Assembly (NCBI GenBank): GCA_016219005.1
Contig: JACRCN010000097.1
Location: 1 to 64,000 of the forward strand
DNA length: 64,000 nt
Reading direction: 5' to 3'
Source of the DNA: Deltaproteobacteria bacterium
GTDB taxonomy: Bacteria; Desulfobacterota; Desulfobacteria; Desulfobacterales; SpSt-501
Shown here: positions 39,984-49,489 of the stretch, in pieces
How positions within the stretch are numbered: the stretch's first letter is position 1
Layout of the letters: each line of letters begins with the position of its first letter
Translations under genes and position numbers: made by a program
The notes under the pieces: model-generated
What the model saw: only the letters and a program-made list of their open reading frames with translations
The model's database searches: none
What the model was told of the DNA's origin: nothing

Positions 39984-42398
39984 ATGAAAGTAAGTTTAAG
40001 CTGGCTGAGCGAATACACCCCGATCAAGATGGATGCGGCCGAACTGGCCGAAGCCTTGACCCTGGTCGGGTTGGCGGTCGATACGGTGGTCGATCGGTTC
40101 CGCTATCTGGACACGGTCATGGTCGGCCGGGTTGTCTGCGTGGAGGCGCACCCCGCTGCGGACAAGCTCACGGTCTGCCGGGTCGACACCGGCCGGGGCG
40201 TTGTCCCCGTCGTGTGCGGCGCCCCCAATCTCGAAGCCGGCATGCTGGCGCCGGTGGCGCTGCCCGGCAGCCTGCTGCCCAACGGGACGACTCTGGAGGT
40301 CGGCGTGATCCGCGGCCAACGCTCCGAGGCCATGCTTTGCAGTGCCGCCGATCTCGCCCTCGGCACGGACGCCAGCGGCATCATGCGCCTGAAGACCGCA
40401 ACGACGGTCGGCACTCCGTTGAACACGGCCCTTTCGTTGTCGGACCCCGTCCTGGAGATCGACCTCACGCCGAACCGGGCGGACTGCCTCAGCATCCTTG
40501 GCGTGGCCCGGGAGGCGGCTGCCATCCAGAAGACCCGCCTGCGGTATCCCGCCGACGGCATCCCGGACGCGGATGAGCGCATCCATCGCATCGCCGCGGT
40601 GGCGATCGAGGCTCCGGGCCTCTGCCCGCGCTACGCCGCGCGGGCTCTGGAAAACATCGCGGTGAAACCCTCCCCCTTCTGGCTCCAGGATCGACTGCTG
40701 TCGGTGGGGTTGAGGCCGATCAACAACATCGTGGATGTGACCAACTTCGTCATGCTGGAGTTCGGACAGCCGCTGCACGCCTTCGACCTGGACCGCCTGG
40801 CCGGAAACCGGATTGTCGTGCGCACGGCCGCTCCGGGGGAAGCTTTTGTCACCCTGGACGGGAAGGATCGCACCTTAGATGCCGAGATGCTGATGATTTG
40901 CGACGGTGAAAAACCAGTCGCCGTGGCCGGCGTCATGGGCGGGCTCAACTCGGAAATCGAGGCGGGCACAACGCGGGTGCTGATCGAAAGCGCCTGTTTC
41001 AGCCCGGTGAGCGTACGCAAGACGTCAAAGAAACTCGGGCTGTCGACCGATGCCTCCCGGCGCTTCGAGCGCGGGGTCGACCCACAGGGGACCGTGCGCG
41101 CCGCCACGCGGGCTGCTGCTTTGATGGCGGAGGTGGCCGGAGGTGCGATCGTTGGCGGCATTATCGATGCGCACCCGCGGCCCTGGTCAGCGACCCCCGT
41201 CCGGCTGAGCGTCAGCCGTACGCAGCGCCTCTTGGGTACACCGGTGAGCAAAAAGAAAATCAGCCGGCTGCTCACCGCGATCGACTTTGCGGTGGAAAAC
41301 ACGCCGCAGCGCGACGCGCTGATGGTGACCCCGCCCTCGTTCCGGGTGGACGTGTCCCGCCCGGAGGACCTGGTGGAGGAGGTGGCGCGGCTTTCCGGCT
41401 TCGACACCATTCCGACGACCTACCCCGCCGTGCCGGCCGGGGAGCGGCACCAGGCCCCGCGGCTGGCCCTGCGCCAGCGGATCAAGTCCGTGCTTACGGG
41501 ATTCGGCTTCACTGAGGTCATCACCTACAGTTTCGTGCACACGCTCGCCGCTGAGCGCCTGCGGCTGCCCGCGGACGACCCGCGGCGTCGGACCGTGGCG
41601 GTCCTGAATCCGTTGACCGAGGACCAGGCGGTCATGCGCTCCTCGCTCATCCCCGGCCTGCTCGAGACCATGCGTTTCAACCTGGCCCAGCAGGTGCGGA
41701 GCCTGAAGATTTTTGAAACCGGAAAGGTTTTCATCCCGTCCCACGCGGAGCTTCCGGAGGAGCCGGAAATCATCGCCGGCCTGTGGACCGGCGCTCGCGC
41801 CGCGCTCTCCTGGCACGGCAAGGAGACGTCCTGCGATTTCTATGACATCAAGGGCGCGGTGGAGGGGCTGCTCGGCGCCCTGAAGCTCGAGACCGTCCGC
41901 TTCACCCGGATGCCGGTGGAGGACTGCCGTTACACACGGCCGGGCCACTCGGCCCGCCTTCTGGCCGGGGACCGGCCGGTCGGCATCGTCGGAGAGCTTC
42001 ACCCGCAGGTGTGCGACGCCTTCGATCTCAAGCAACCAGTTTTCGTCTTCGAACTGGACGCGGACGGCCTTCAGGCGCTGCTGTCGGAAACAAAATACCG
42101 CCTGCGCATCCCCCGGTTTCCCGCGCTGGTCCGGGACATCACCCTCATCCTCGACCAGGACCAGGAGGCCCGCGAGGTGCTCGACGCCGCCGAGCGTATA
42201 CGGTCGGACCTGCTCGAGCGCGCTGACCTGTTCGACGTGTTTTCGGGCGATCCGATCCCGGCGGGCAAAAAGAGCCTGTCGTTGCGGTTCACCTATCGTT
42301 CCCCGGAGAAAACACTGGGAGACGAGGACATCCACGACCAGCACCAGTCCCTGACGGAGCGGCTGATGGCCGCCTTCAACGCAACGCTGCCGGGTTGA
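39984..42398 (+). CDS. pheT: Phenylalanyl-tRNA synthetase beta subunit
   Basis: PheT provides tRNA binding and editing functions of phenylalanyl-tRNA synthetase. The 804-residue protein starts with the conserved MKVSLSWLSEYTP and has an EMAP/tRNA-binding fold (about 40-150, VVCGAPNLEAGMLAPVALPG), the B3/B4 editing domain, B5, a catalytic-like core without full motif chemistry, and a C-terminal FDX-ACB anticodon-binding domain (about 715-804, RFPALVRDITLIL). The ATG at 39984 is chosen because it gives the canonical N-terminus; the open frame extends upstream to 39885 through the repeat region. It closes the infC-pheT operon. A MerR gene overlaps or follows its stop at once. Confidence 0.96.
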   Translation: MKVSLSWLSEYTPIKMDAAELAEALTLVGLAVDTVVDRFRYLDTVMVGRVVCVEAHPAADKLTVCRVDTGRGVVPVVCGAPNLEAGMLAPVALPGSLLPNGTTLEVGVIRGQRSEAMLCSAADLALGTDASGIMRLKTATTVGTPLNTALSLSDPVLEIDLTPNRADCLSILGVAREAAAIQKTRLRYPADGIPDADERIHRIAAVAIEAPGLCPRYAARALENIAVKPSPFWLQDRLLSVGLRPINNIVDVTNFVMLEFGQPLHAFDLDRLAGNRIVVRTAAPGEAFVTLDGKDRTLDAEMLMICDGEKPVAVAGVMGGLNSEIEAGTTRVLIESACFSPVSVRKTSKKLGLSTDASRRFERGVDPQGTVRAATRAAALMAEVAGGAIVGGIIDAHPRPWSATPVRLSVSRTQRLLGTPVSKKKISRLLTAIDFAVENTPQRDALMVTPPSFRVDVSRPEDLVEEVARLSGFDTIPTTYPAVPAGERHQAPRLALRQRIKSVLTGFGFTEVITYSFVHTLAAERLRLPADDPRRRTVAVLNPLTEDQAVMRSSLIPGLLETMRFNLAQQVRSLKIFETGKVFIPSHAELPEEPEIIAGLWTGARAALSWHGKETSCDFYDIKGAVEGLLGALKLETVRFTRMPVEDCRYTRPGHSARLLAGDRPVGIVGELHPQVCDAFDLKQPVFVFELDADGLQALLSETKYRLRIPRFPALVRDITLILDQDQEAREVLDAAERIRSDLLERADLFDVFSGDPIPAGKKSLSLRFTYRSPEKTLGDEDIHDQHQSLTERLMAAFNATLPG

Positions 42399-42421
42399 GC
42401 CGGCAGCAGCGGCGGGTGGAC

Positions 42422-42769
42422 ATGAAAACGCAATCGCCGTCGAGCCCGGAAATCATCCCCGACAAGCTCTACTTTAAAATCGGGGAAGTGAGCGAGATCG
42501 CAGGGGTCCCGCCGCATGTCCTGCGATTCTGGGAATCGGAGTTCCCCCGGATCAGCCCCAAACGGACCTCCTCCGGCCAGCGACTGTACAGCCGCCGCGA
42601 TGTGGAGCTGGTCCTGAAGATCAAGTCTCTCCTCTACCAGCGCAAGTTCACCATCGCGGGCGCGCGTCAGCACCTGCGCGACGCGGCCGGCCGCACGGAG
42701 CCCGATTCCCGGCTGATGCTGGACGAGCTGCGCACCGAGCTCAAACGCCTCCGGGACCTTCTCGAATGA
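42422..42769 (+). CDS. MerR family transcriptional regulator
   Basis: This 115-residue protein has a MerR-type winged helix-turn-helix: YFKIGEVSEIAGVPPHVLRFW, then the EFPRISPKRTSSGQRLYSRRDVELV wing. A short C-terminal helix (about 90-115) would form the dimer coiled coil. There is no cysteine-rich effector domain, so it is not a metal-sensing MerR of the classic type. The ATG at 42422 is chosen; a TTG at 42395 overlaps the pheT stop and would add nine residues, so translational coupling is possible. In many proteobacteria ihfA follows pheT; a MerR-like gene next to pheT or ihfA is seen in other Deltaproteobacteria. Target unknown. Confidence 0.85.
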   Translation: MKTQSPSSPEIIPDKLYFKIGEVSEIAGVPPHVLRFWESEFPRISPKRTSSGQRLYSRRDVELVLKIKSLLYQRKFTIAGARQHLRDAAGRTEPDSRLMLDELRTELKRLRDLLE

Positions 42770-42888
42770 CACCCGCCGGCGCCGCATTCCGACCGGCGCG
42801 CCCGCGCTTCCAACGCGGCCTGTGCGCCGTCTGCACCGCACTCGGGGGCATGGCACAGCAATCACCGGGATTGCTTAATTAAAATGTA

Positions 42889-42917
42889 TTGACAAGGTGC
42901 CGCTTTTGACATAATTA
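42889..42917 (+). promoter_or_regulatory. Promoter of tRNA-Gly
   Basis: TTGACA (42889-42894), a 17-base spacer and TAATTA (42912-42917) lie just before the tRNA gene. The perfect -35 and correct spacing make this one of the clearest promoters in the window. Confidence 0.7.
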
Positions 42918-42932
42918 GTCTGTCTCGGATGA

Positions 42933-43008
42933 GCGGGCATAGCTCAGCTGGTAGAGTACAAGCTTCCCAAGCTTGGTGTCGCGAGTTCGAATCTCGTTGC
43001 CCGCTCCA
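42933..43008 (+). tRNA. tRNA-Gly, anticodon CCC
   Basis: A 76-base cloverleaf. The acceptor arm GCGGGCA (42933-42939) pairs with TGCCCGC (42998-43004), followed by discriminator T (43005) and an encoded CCA (43006-43008). The D-arm is AGCTCAGCTGGTAGAG-like. The anticodon stem CAAGC/GCTTG encloses the loop TTCCCAA with anticodon CCC, which reads GGG. The T-arm has the standard GTTCGAATC. U73 at the discriminator suits a glycine tRNA. Confidence 0.97.
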
Positions 43009-43138
43009 TCCATGCAGTATCCGTTTTGCTCGGTGGTTTACGGTAGGACTTTATGTGATGCGGACTGGATGCAACCATGATTCTGGTATGAGCGAATGAC
43101 TCTTTAAGCTCCCCTGCACAAGGTCCACCTGATCATGA

Positions 43139-43167
43139 GAAAACGGGCGAAAGCCCGTTTTTTATTT
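43139..43167 (+). terminator. Rho-independent terminator after tRNA-Gly
   Basis: AAAACGGGC (43140-43148), a GAAA loop and GCCCGTTTT (43153-43161), followed by TTATTT, form a textbook terminator between tRNA-Gly and rimP. It separates the tRNA from the next operon. Confidence 0.88.
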
Positions 43168-43175
43168 GCTCGAAG

Positions 43176-43757
43176 ATGGGGGGATGCCCGGTGGGCAGAC
43201 CGAACGAATCTCACGACAAGCGTACGCCCAAACCGGATCCGCAGCCGGTCACGCCGGCGGTCGAAAAGCGGGTTGTGGCCGAGGTGCGGTCTCTGGCGGA
43301 GGTGTTGTGTGACTCCGAGGGGATCGAACTCGTCCATGTCGAGTTCCTGCGCGACCGCGGCGGTCGAGTGCTGCGGCTCTTTATCGACAAGCCGGCCGGC
43401 GTGACGCTGGAGGACTGCGCCACGGTCAGCCGGGAATTGGGGGACGTGCTCGACGTGCACTTGCCCGATATCGGGCGCTATCATCTGGAAGTGTCCTCTC
43501 CCGGGCCCAACCGCCCGTTGTCGCGCGCAGAGGACTTCGAGCGTTTCAGAGGGCATCCAGCGAAGATCAGAACCATCTGCCCGATGGACGGGCAGAGGCA
43601 TTTCAGCGGCGTGCTGGCGGGAATATCCGGCGGGGCGGTCTGTCTGGTCAACGGCCAGACGAGGGTGACCATACCACTTGAGGATATTTCCAAGGCACAC
43701 CTCGTCAACTACACGGAGAAAGCCCATGTTGATTTCGGAAATCAAACGGGTCGTTGA
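43176..43757 (+). CDS. rimP: Ribosome maturation factor RimP
   Basis: RimP assists assembly of the 30S subunit. This 193-residue protein has a disordered, basic N-terminus (about 1-25) that is longer than usual, an alpha/beta domain (VEFLRDRGGRVLRLFIDKP, then SRELGDVLDVH), and the hallmark YHLEVSSPGPNRPL loop. An SH3-like C-terminal domain follows. An in-frame GTG at 43191 (MGRPNESH) after GGGGGGA is an equally possible start; the choice cannot be made from sequence. The gene overlaps the start of nusA by 32 bases, the conserved order rimP-nusA-infB. The terminator just upstream suggests the promoter is inside the short gap or that readthrough feeds the operon. Confidence 0.93.
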   Translation: MGGCPVGRPNESHDKRTPKPDPQPVTPAVEKRVVAEVRSLAEVLCDSEGIELVHVEFLRDRGGRVLRLFIDKPAGVTLEDCATVSRELGDVLDVHLPDIGRYHLEVSSPGPNRPLSRAEDFERFRGHPAKIRTICPMDGQRHFSGVLAGISGGAVCLVNGQTRVTIPLEDISKAHLVNYTEKAHVDFGNQTGR

Positions 43758-45105
43758 ACAGGTCAGCCGGGACAAGGGCATCGATCGCCAAGTGCTCGTC
43801 AAGGCGCTGGAAGAGGCTTTGAAGTCCGCCGCCCGCAAGAAATACGGTCCCAAGATCGACATCGAAGTCCAGTACAGCGAGGAGACCGGCGACCTGGAGG
43901 TGTTCCAGTTCAAAGAAGTGGCCGAGCAGATCGAGGATCCGATGCTGCAGATCAGCCTCGTTGAGGGCCGCTTGCTCGACCCGGACTGCGAGGTCGGCGA
44001 CAGCCTCGGCACCAAGATGGACACGAACACCTTCGGCCGCATCGCGGCCCAATCCGCCAAGCAGGTCATCATCCAGAAGCTGAAGGACGCGGAAAAGGAC
44101 GCGGTCTATGCGAGCTTCATCGAGCGCCGGGGCGAGATCATCAACGGGATCGTGCAGCGGGTCGATCGGGGGGACATCATCGTCAATCTCGGCCAGACCG
44201 AGGGCATCCTGCCGGTGCGCGAGCAGGTCTCCAAGGAGAGCTACCGCCGCGGCGATCGCATCCGGGCCCTCATCCTGGATGTGCTGCAGGATTCGCGGGG
44301 GCCGCAGATCGTGCTGTCGCGGACGCACCCGAATTTTATCGTCACCCTCTTCCGCACCGAGGTCCCGGAAATCAGCGAGGGCATCGTATCCATCATGGGG
44401 GCCGCCCGGGAGGCGGGGGTGCGGGCCAAGATCGCCGTCGCCTCCAACAACTCCGACATCGACCCGGTGGGCGCCTGCGTGGGGATGAAGGGCAGCCGGG
44501 TCCAGAGCGTCGTTCAGGAACTGCGCGGCGAGAAGATCGACATCATCCCCTGGCACGTGGACACCGCCAAGTTCGTGTGCAACGCCCTGGCTCCGGCCGA
44601 TGTCTCGCGGGTTATCATCGACGAGGACAACCGGTCGATGGAGGTCATCGTGCCCGATGAGTTCCTCGCCATCGCCATCGGCAAGAAGGGGCAGAACGTC
44701 CGATTAGCCAGCAAGCTGACAGGGTGGCATCTCGACGTGAAGAGCGAGAGCACCTATAACCAGACCATGCAAAGCGGTTACAATTCGCTCATGGCGCTTC
44801 CCGGCGTCGGGATCAGTCTGGCCGACGCCCTCTATGAAAAAGGGTTTTATTCCGCCGAGGAAATCGGGAAGGCCTCCGTTGAGGACCTCCTGCAGGTCCG
44901 GGGAATCGACGAGGAAATGGCCCGCGGCCTGATCGAGGCCGGGGTGGCCGCCGCCGAGCAGGCGGCCCAGGCGGAAGCGGACGAAGCGGCGAAAACGACT
45001 GAAACGGAAACGGATGGAGCCGTGGAGACGGGTGCAACTGCCGCGGACGAAGAGGCTTCGGAACCCGGCAAGGAAGAGACGGGCCAGCCATCGAATGAAG
45101 CGTAG
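43726..45105 (+). CDS. nusA: Transcription termination/antitermination factor NusA
   Basis: NusA binds RNA polymerase and nascent RNA, promoting pausing, termination or antitermination. The 459-residue protein has the N-terminal polymerase-binding domain, an S1 domain (about 135-200, [20 protein letters not shown]), and two KH domains ([18 protein letters not shown], then [15 protein letters not shown]). A single C-terminal helix-hairpin domain follows ([16 protein letters not shown]), and the chain ends in a low-complexity Ala/Glu/Thr tail of about 45 residues. The ATG at 43726 gives the standard [18 protein letters not shown] start and lies within the end of rimP. infB begins 79 bases downstream. 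Confidence 0.96.
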   Translation: MLISEIKRVVEQVSRDKGIDRQVLVKALEEALKSAARKKYGPKIDIEVQYSEETGDLEVFQFKEVAEQIEDPMLQISLVEGRLLDPDCEVGDSLGTKMDTNTFGRIAAQSAKQVIIQKLKDAEKDAVYASFIERRGEIINGIVQRVDRGDIIVNLGQTEGILPVREQVSKESYRRGDRIRALILDVLQDSRGPQIVLSRTHPNFIVTLFRTEVPEISEGIVSIMGAAREAGVRAKIAVASNNSDIDPVGACVGMKGSRVQSVVQELRGEKIDIIPWHVDTAKFVCNALAPADVSRVIIDEDNRSMEVIVPDEFLAIAIGKKGQNVRLASKLTGWHLDVKSESTYNQTMQSGYNSLMALPGVGISLADALYEKGFYSAEEIGKASVEDLLQVRGIDEEMARGLIEAGVAAAEQAAQAEADEAAKTTETETDGAVETGATAADEEASEPGKEETGQPSNEA

Positions 45106-45183
45106 GCTGCAGCCCATCGCTCGCCGCCGCGCGGTCTGCCGCCGGCGGAGCCCCTTGAGCCAAGGGGATGGGGGGAAAAGTTC

Positions 45184-47832
45184 ATGTCGAAAATCCGGGT
45201 GTACGAACTGGCCAAAGAACTCAATCTGACCAACAAAGCGCTGATGGAAAAGCTCACCGGCCTGAACATCACCGTGGCGAGCCATATGAGTTCTCTGGAC
45301 GACGATGCGGTCCACCGGGTCAAGGCCGCGTTGTTCGGCAAAAAAGAAAGCGCGGTAGAGGAAAAGCGGGTCAAGTCCACCGTCATCCGGCGCCGCAAAA
45401 AGGTGCCCGAGGTCCAGGCGGAGGAACCGCCGGCGGTTGCGGCTCCGGCAGAGCCGCCCGCGGTGCCGGTCGAACCCGCTGCGCCCGCCGTCGAGGCGGT
45501 GGTAGCCGTCGAGGCCATTGCGCCTGCGCCTGCGCCCGAGCCGCCCGTTCCGGCCGAGACCGAGGTCGCCATACCGGAAGAGCCCCCGGCCAGCGCTGCG
45601 GCCGAACCTGCCGAACCTGCCGAACCGGCCGATGCCGCCGCGGAACCGGCCCCGCCTCCCGCCACCGAAAGGCTGAGAAAAGGCGAAAAGATCGTCAAGA
45701 AGGTCAAACGGGACGAACCGGCCCGAATCATCAAGCTGGCGGTGCCGCCGGTCGAGAGGACCGGTGAACAACTCCGGGCGCGGCCGAAGATCGTGGAACC
45801 CCGGGGGCCCAAGGTCGTGGCCGCCCCGATCGAGGTCGGCCCGGCGGCACCGGGTGCCGACGACCGGGATGACAAGAAGCGCAAGAAGAAGTGGGGCACG
45901 GACGACGAGGCGGGTAAAAAGTTTATCAAGAAAAAGATTTCGTTTCGCACCAAGGCGGTGGTCGAAGCGGAGGACCTCTACGATGAGGGGTCCCGGGCCC
46001 GCAAACCCCGCAAGGGCGGCAAAGCCCAACCAGAGGTCGCCACCCACAAGTCGCAGGTCACCGTGGCCAAGGCGATCAAGCGCAGGATTAAAATGGATGA
46101 AGCGATCGTGCTGTCGGAGCTGGCCAAGCGCATGGGTGTCAAGGCCGGCGAAATCATCAAGGTTCTCATGGGCATGGGCGTGATGGCCACCGTTAACCAG
46201 CCCATCGATTTTGACACCGTGGTGCTCATCGCGGCAGAGTTCAACTACGAAGCGGAGCGTACTTCCTTCGAGGAAGACAACCTGCTTAAACCGGTCGATG
46301 ACGAACTCGGCACACTCCTCGCCCGGCCGCCGGTCGTCACCATCATGGGACATGTCGACCACGGCAAGACCTCGCTGCTCGATGTCATCCGCAAAACGCA
46401 CGTCACCGAAACCGAGGCCGGTGGGATCACCCAACACATCGGCGCCTACCACGTGACCACGGATCGCGGCAGCATCGCTTTTCTCGACACGCCGGGCCAT
46501 GAAGCCTTCACGGCGATGCGCGCCCGGGGTGCCCGCGTGACCGATCTGGTGGTGCTGGTGGTGGCGGCCGACGACGGGGTCATGCCTCAGACCGTGGAGG
46601 CGATCAACCACGCCCGGGCGGCCAACGTGCCCATCATCGTGGCCGTCAACAAGATCGACAAGCCGGGAGCCGACCCGGACCGCGTCAAGCGCTCGCTGGT
46701 GGAGAAAGGCCTGACGCCGGAAGACTGGGGCGGGGATACGATCTTCGTGCACGTGTCCGCCAAGCAGAACACCGGCATCGACCAACTGCTCGAGATGATT
46801 CTGCTCCAGGCCGAGGTCATGGAGCTTAAGGCCAACCCCGATAAGCTCGCCCGCGGCCACGTGGTGGAGGCGAAAATCGATTCCGGCCGCGGCCCGGTCG
46901 CCACGATACTGGTGCGCGAAGGCACGCTGCGCGCCGGCGACCCCGTCGTGTGCGGTGTCCACCACGGCAAAATTCGGGCCATGCTGAACGACCGCGGCCA
47001 GCCCATTGAATCCGCCGGGCCCTCGGTGCCGGTGGAGATCCTCGGACTGTCCGGGGTTCCCATGGCCGGGGATGAATTCGTGGCGGTTCAGGACGAAAAG
47101 GGCGCCAAACAGATCAGCGAGCGGCGCATGCAGAAGCAGCGCTCCAAAGATCTGGCCCAGACCAGCGCGCGGCCCAGCCTGGAGAGCCTGTTCGAGCGCC
47201 TGCAGCAGGGCGAGATGAAGGAACTCACGCTCATCCTGAAGGCTGACGTCCACGGCTCGGTCGAGGCCCTCTCGGAGTCCCTGACCAAGCTGTCCAACGC
47301 CGAGGTCAAGGTGAATGTGGTGCACGCCGCCACCGGCGCCATCACCGAGTCCGACGTGTCGCTCGCGGCCGTGTCGAGTGCCATCATCATCGGCTTCAAC
47401 GTGCGGCCGACGCCGAAGGTGCAGGCCTTGGCCAATGAAGAAAACGTGGACATGCGCTTCTACAACGTGATCTACGACGCCATCAACGATGTGAAGAACG
47501 CCCTGACGGGCCTGATGGCTTCGCGCTTCGAGGAGCGCATTCTCGGCTCCGCGGAGGTGCGCGAGGTGTTCCAGATCCCCAAGGTGGGTACCATTGCCGG
47601 TTGTCAGGTCACCGACGGCAAGCTCGAGCGCGGGAAAAGCCTGCGCCTGATCCGTGACGGGGTGGTCGTTTACGAGGGCAAGAACTCCTCCCTGCGGCGG
47701 TTCAAGGACGACGCCAAGGAGGTCCAGAGCGGCTACGAGTGCGGCATCGGCATCGAGAACTTCAACGACATCAAGGTCGGCGATCGCATCGAGTTCTTCT
47801 ACATGGAAGAGTTCCGGCCCGAAGTGTCGTGA
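45184..47832 (+). CDS. infB: Translation initiation factor IF-2
   Basis: IF-2 is the GTPase that brings fMet-tRNA to the 30S subunit and promotes subunit joining. The 882-residue protein has an IF2-N domain at residues 1-52, a proline/alanine/glutamate-rich low-complexity segment (about 75-160), a second IF2-N domain near 290-345, and the G domain. In the G domain, G1 (GHVDHGKTS) is near residue 389, G3 is DTPGHEAF and G4 is NKID. Domains II to IV at the C-terminus bind fMet-tRNA. The catalytic histidine region after G1 and in PGHE is intact. GATGGGGGGAAAAGTTC lies upstream of the ATG. It follows nusA, and a DUF503 gene begins 55 bases after it. Confidence 0.97.
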   Translation: MSKIRVYELAKELNLTNKALMEKLTGLNITVASHMSSLDDDAVHRVKAALFGKKESAVEEKRVKSTVIRRRKKVPEVQAEEPPAVAAPAEPPAVPVEPAAPAVEAVVAVEAIAPAPAPEPPVPAETEVAIPEEPPASAAAEPAEPAEPADAAAEPAPPPATERLRKGEKIVKKVKRDEPARIIKLAVPPVERTGEQLRARPKIVEPRGPKVVAAPIEVGPAAPGADDRDDKKRKKKWGTDDEAGKKFIKKKISFRTKAVVEAEDLYDEGSRARKPRKGGKAQPEVATHKSQVTVAKAIKRRIKMDEAIVLSELAKRMGVKAGEIIKVLMGMGVMATVNQPIDFDTVVLIAAEFNYEAERTSFEEDNLLKPVDDELGTLLARPPVVTIMGHVDHGKTSLLDVIRKTHVTETEAGGITQHIGAYHVTTDRGSIAFLDTPGHEAFTAMRARGARVTDLVVLVVAADDGVMPQTVEAINHARAANVPIIVAVNKIDKPGADPDRVKRSLVEKGLTPEDWGGDTIFVHVSAKQNTGIDQLLEMILLQAEVMELKANPDKLARGHVVEAKIDSGRGPVATILVREGTLRAGDPVVCGVHHGKIRAMLNDRGQPIESAGPSVPVEILGLSGVPMAGDEFVAVQDEKGAKQISERRMQKQRSKDLAQTSARPSLESLFERLQQGEMKELTLILKADVHGSVEALSESLTKLSNAEVKVNVVHAATGAITESDVSLAAVSSAIIIGFNVRPTPKVQALANEENVDMRFYNVIYDAINDVKNALTGLMASRFEERILGSAEVREVFQIPKVGTIAGCQVTDGKLERGKSLRLIRDGVVVYEGKNSSLRRFKDDAKEVQSGYECGIGIENFNDIKVGDRIEFFYMEEFRPEVS

Positions 47833-47887
47833 AAACGGGAGCCCGGACGGAGGGGCCTTGGCCGTGGGAGGTCCATCAGAGGCGAGC

Positions 47888-48175
47888 ATGGCGGTGGGCA
47901 TCGGGCTGATCACCTTCCGTCTGCACGAATGCCACTCGCTGAAGGAGAAGCGCAGCGTCGTCAAGGCGATCATCGCCCAGCTGCGCAATAATTTCAACGC
48001 GTCGGTGGCCGAAGTCGATGCCCAGGACGTGCACCAGCGGGCGGTCGTCGGTTTCGCGCTGGTAGGCAACGACAAGGCCCTGATCAACTCGAAGATCGAC
48101 AAAATGTTCAACCTGGCCGAGGAACTCGGCCTGGCGGAAGTCATCGACTCGCAGATGGAGCTGTTTATCGTATGA
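47888..48175 (+). CDS. DUF503 family protein
   Basis: This 95-residue protein belongs to the DUF503 (YlxP) family, which is commonly encoded between infB and rbfA. Recognisable features are the start GIGLITFRLHECHSLKEKRSV and VHQRAVVGFALVGND in the middle. Members have a ferredoxin-like fold and have been linked to ribosome assembly, but their role is not settled. The ATG at 47888 gives the family's usual length. Its stop codon overlaps the rbfA start (ATGA), so translation is coupled. The gene lies within the nusA-pnp operon. Confidence 0.9.
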   Translation: MAVGIGLITFRLHECHSLKEKRSVVKAIIAQLRNNFNASVAEVDAQDVHQRAVVGFALVGNDKALINSKIDKMFNLAEELGLAEVIDSQMELFIV

Positions 48176-48543
48176 CGTCGCTTGCCCGATCGGAGAGAGT
48201 CGGTGGACTCATCCAGGAAATCCTATCGGAGCTGCTGCGGCGGGACATCAGCGATCCCCGCCTGGCGCTGACGACCATCACCGGCGTCAAGGTGACGAAA
48301 GACCTGCGCCTGGCGCGCGTGTATTTCGCCACCGCCGGCGGCAAGAGCACCTCCGACGCGGCGGCCCTGGGGTTTGCGAGTGCTGCGGGGTTCATCAAGC
48401 GGCATCTGGCCCGGCAGCTGGGGCTGCGTTACATGCCCGCGGTCGAGTTTTTTTACGACGAGTCCTTCGACCACGGTGCCCGCATCGATCAACTGCTGAA
48501 ATCGATACCCAAAGATCATGGACCTGATTCTTCAGATAATTAA
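48172..48543 (+). CDS. rbfA: Ribosome-binding factor A
   Basis: RbfA is a KH-fold protein that binds the 30S subunit near helix 1 of 16S rRNA and supports late maturation and cold adaptation. The 123-residue protein has the typical RSERVGGLIQEILSELLRRD start, the LTTITGVKVTKDLRLARVYF strands, the FIKRHLARQLGLRYMPAVEF region and the final D-ID-LLKSI motif. Its start overlaps DUF503 by four bases, and its end overlaps nrnA by 26 bases, so the three are translated as a coupled set. Length and motifs are normal. Confidence 0.95.
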   Translation: MTSLARSERVGGLIQEILSELLRRDISDPRLALTTITGVKVTKDLRLARVYFATAGGKSTSDAAALGFASAAGFIKRHLARQLGLRYMPAVEFFYDESFDHGARIDQLLKSIPKDHGPDSSDN

Positions 48544-49489
48544 GCGCGCCGGCCACCTCCTTGTCACCTCCCACGCGGACCCGGACGGAGATGCTGTCGG
48601 CTCGCTGTTGGCATTGGGGCTCGCCCTTAAAAAGATCGGCAAGCAGACGACCCTCTACAACCATAGCGCCATCCCGGCCGTCTACCAGTTTCTACCGGGG
48701 GTGGACGGTATATCGCGCCGACTGCAGTCGCCCGAGACCTACGACGCCGCCTTGGTTCTGGACTGTGGGGACATTTCCCGCATCGGTGAGAGTTGGCCCG
48801 CGGTGGCCCGGGTGGGAGTCATCATCAACATCGATCATCACATTTCCAACACCGGGTTCGGCCGGCACCAGCTGATCGACGGCGAGGCCTGCGCCACAGC
48901 GGAGATCGTCTACCGCCTGATCCGGGCGCTGGACGTGGAGCTTGACCGGGAGATCGCCACGGCGCTGTATACCGGGATCCTCACCGACACGGGCTCATTC
49001 CGGTTCTCGAATACCAATGTGGCCGCGTTCGCCATCGCCCGGGAGATGACGGAGCTGGGTGTTGACCCTTACCGCGTCGCGCAGCACGTGTTCGGCTCCT
49101 ACTCGCTCGGCCGCATCAAGCTGCTCAACCTGGCGCTCAACTCGATCGAGATATCGCGCAACGGCAAGCTCTCGATCATGGCCATCACCCGCAGTATGCT
49201 GGACGAGACGGGAACCCAGCCGGAAGATACGGACGGCATCATCAACTACGCCCGGCGGATCGAGGATGTGAAAGTGGCGGCATTGATCCAGGAGCAAGCC
49301 AACGGGACGGCCGGCCCGGACGGTCGCACAGGCGTTCACGTCAGCCTGCGCTCCGATGGCACGGTGGATGTCGCCGCCATGGCCGGCGCGTTCGGCGGCG
49401 GCGGGCATTACAGCGCGGCCGGCTTCCAGATCGAGTCGACGATTGCCGACATCAAGTCCCGGCTGATCGACTGGGCGGAAAACATTTGA
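48518..49489 (+). CDS. nrnA: Bifunctional oligoribonuclease/PAP phosphatase NrnA (DHH/DHHA1)
   Basis: NrnA degrades short oligonucleotides and hydrolyses 3'-phosphoadenosine 5'-phosphate (pAp). The 323-residue protein shows the DHH domain motifs: SHADPDGDAVGS near the N-terminus, LVLDCGDISRIG, NIDHHISNTGFG with the namesake DHH, and TGILTDTGSFRFSN. The DHHA1 substrate-binding domain at the C-terminus has FGGGGHYSAAGF. In a sulfate reducer the pAp activity is less obviously needed than nanoRNA removal, since sulfate is activated only to APS. The ATG at 48518 lies inside rbfA (26-base overlap), and truB overlaps its stop. All catalytic motifs are present. Confidence 0.94.
   Translation: MDLILQIIKRAGHLLVTSHADPDGDAVGSLLALGLALKKIGKQTTLYNHSAIPAVYQFLPGVDGISRRLQSPETYDAALVLDCGDISRIGESWPAVARVGVIINIDHHISNTGFGRHQLIDGEACATAEIVYRLIRALDVELDREIATALYTGILTDTGSFRFSNTNVAAFAIAREMTELGVDPYRVAQHVFGSYSLGRIKLLNLALNSIEISRNGKLSIMAITRSMLDETGTQPEDTDGIINYARRIEDVKVAALIQEQANGTAGPDGRTGVHVSLRSDGTVDVAAMAGAFGGGGHYSAAGFQIESTIADIKSRLIDWAENI

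Noticed and set aside
44704-48144. 1146-codon minus-strand frame opposite infB
   Set aside because: Antisense shadow of infB and its neighbours; repetitive composition mirrors the Ala/Pro/Glu-rich infB segment.
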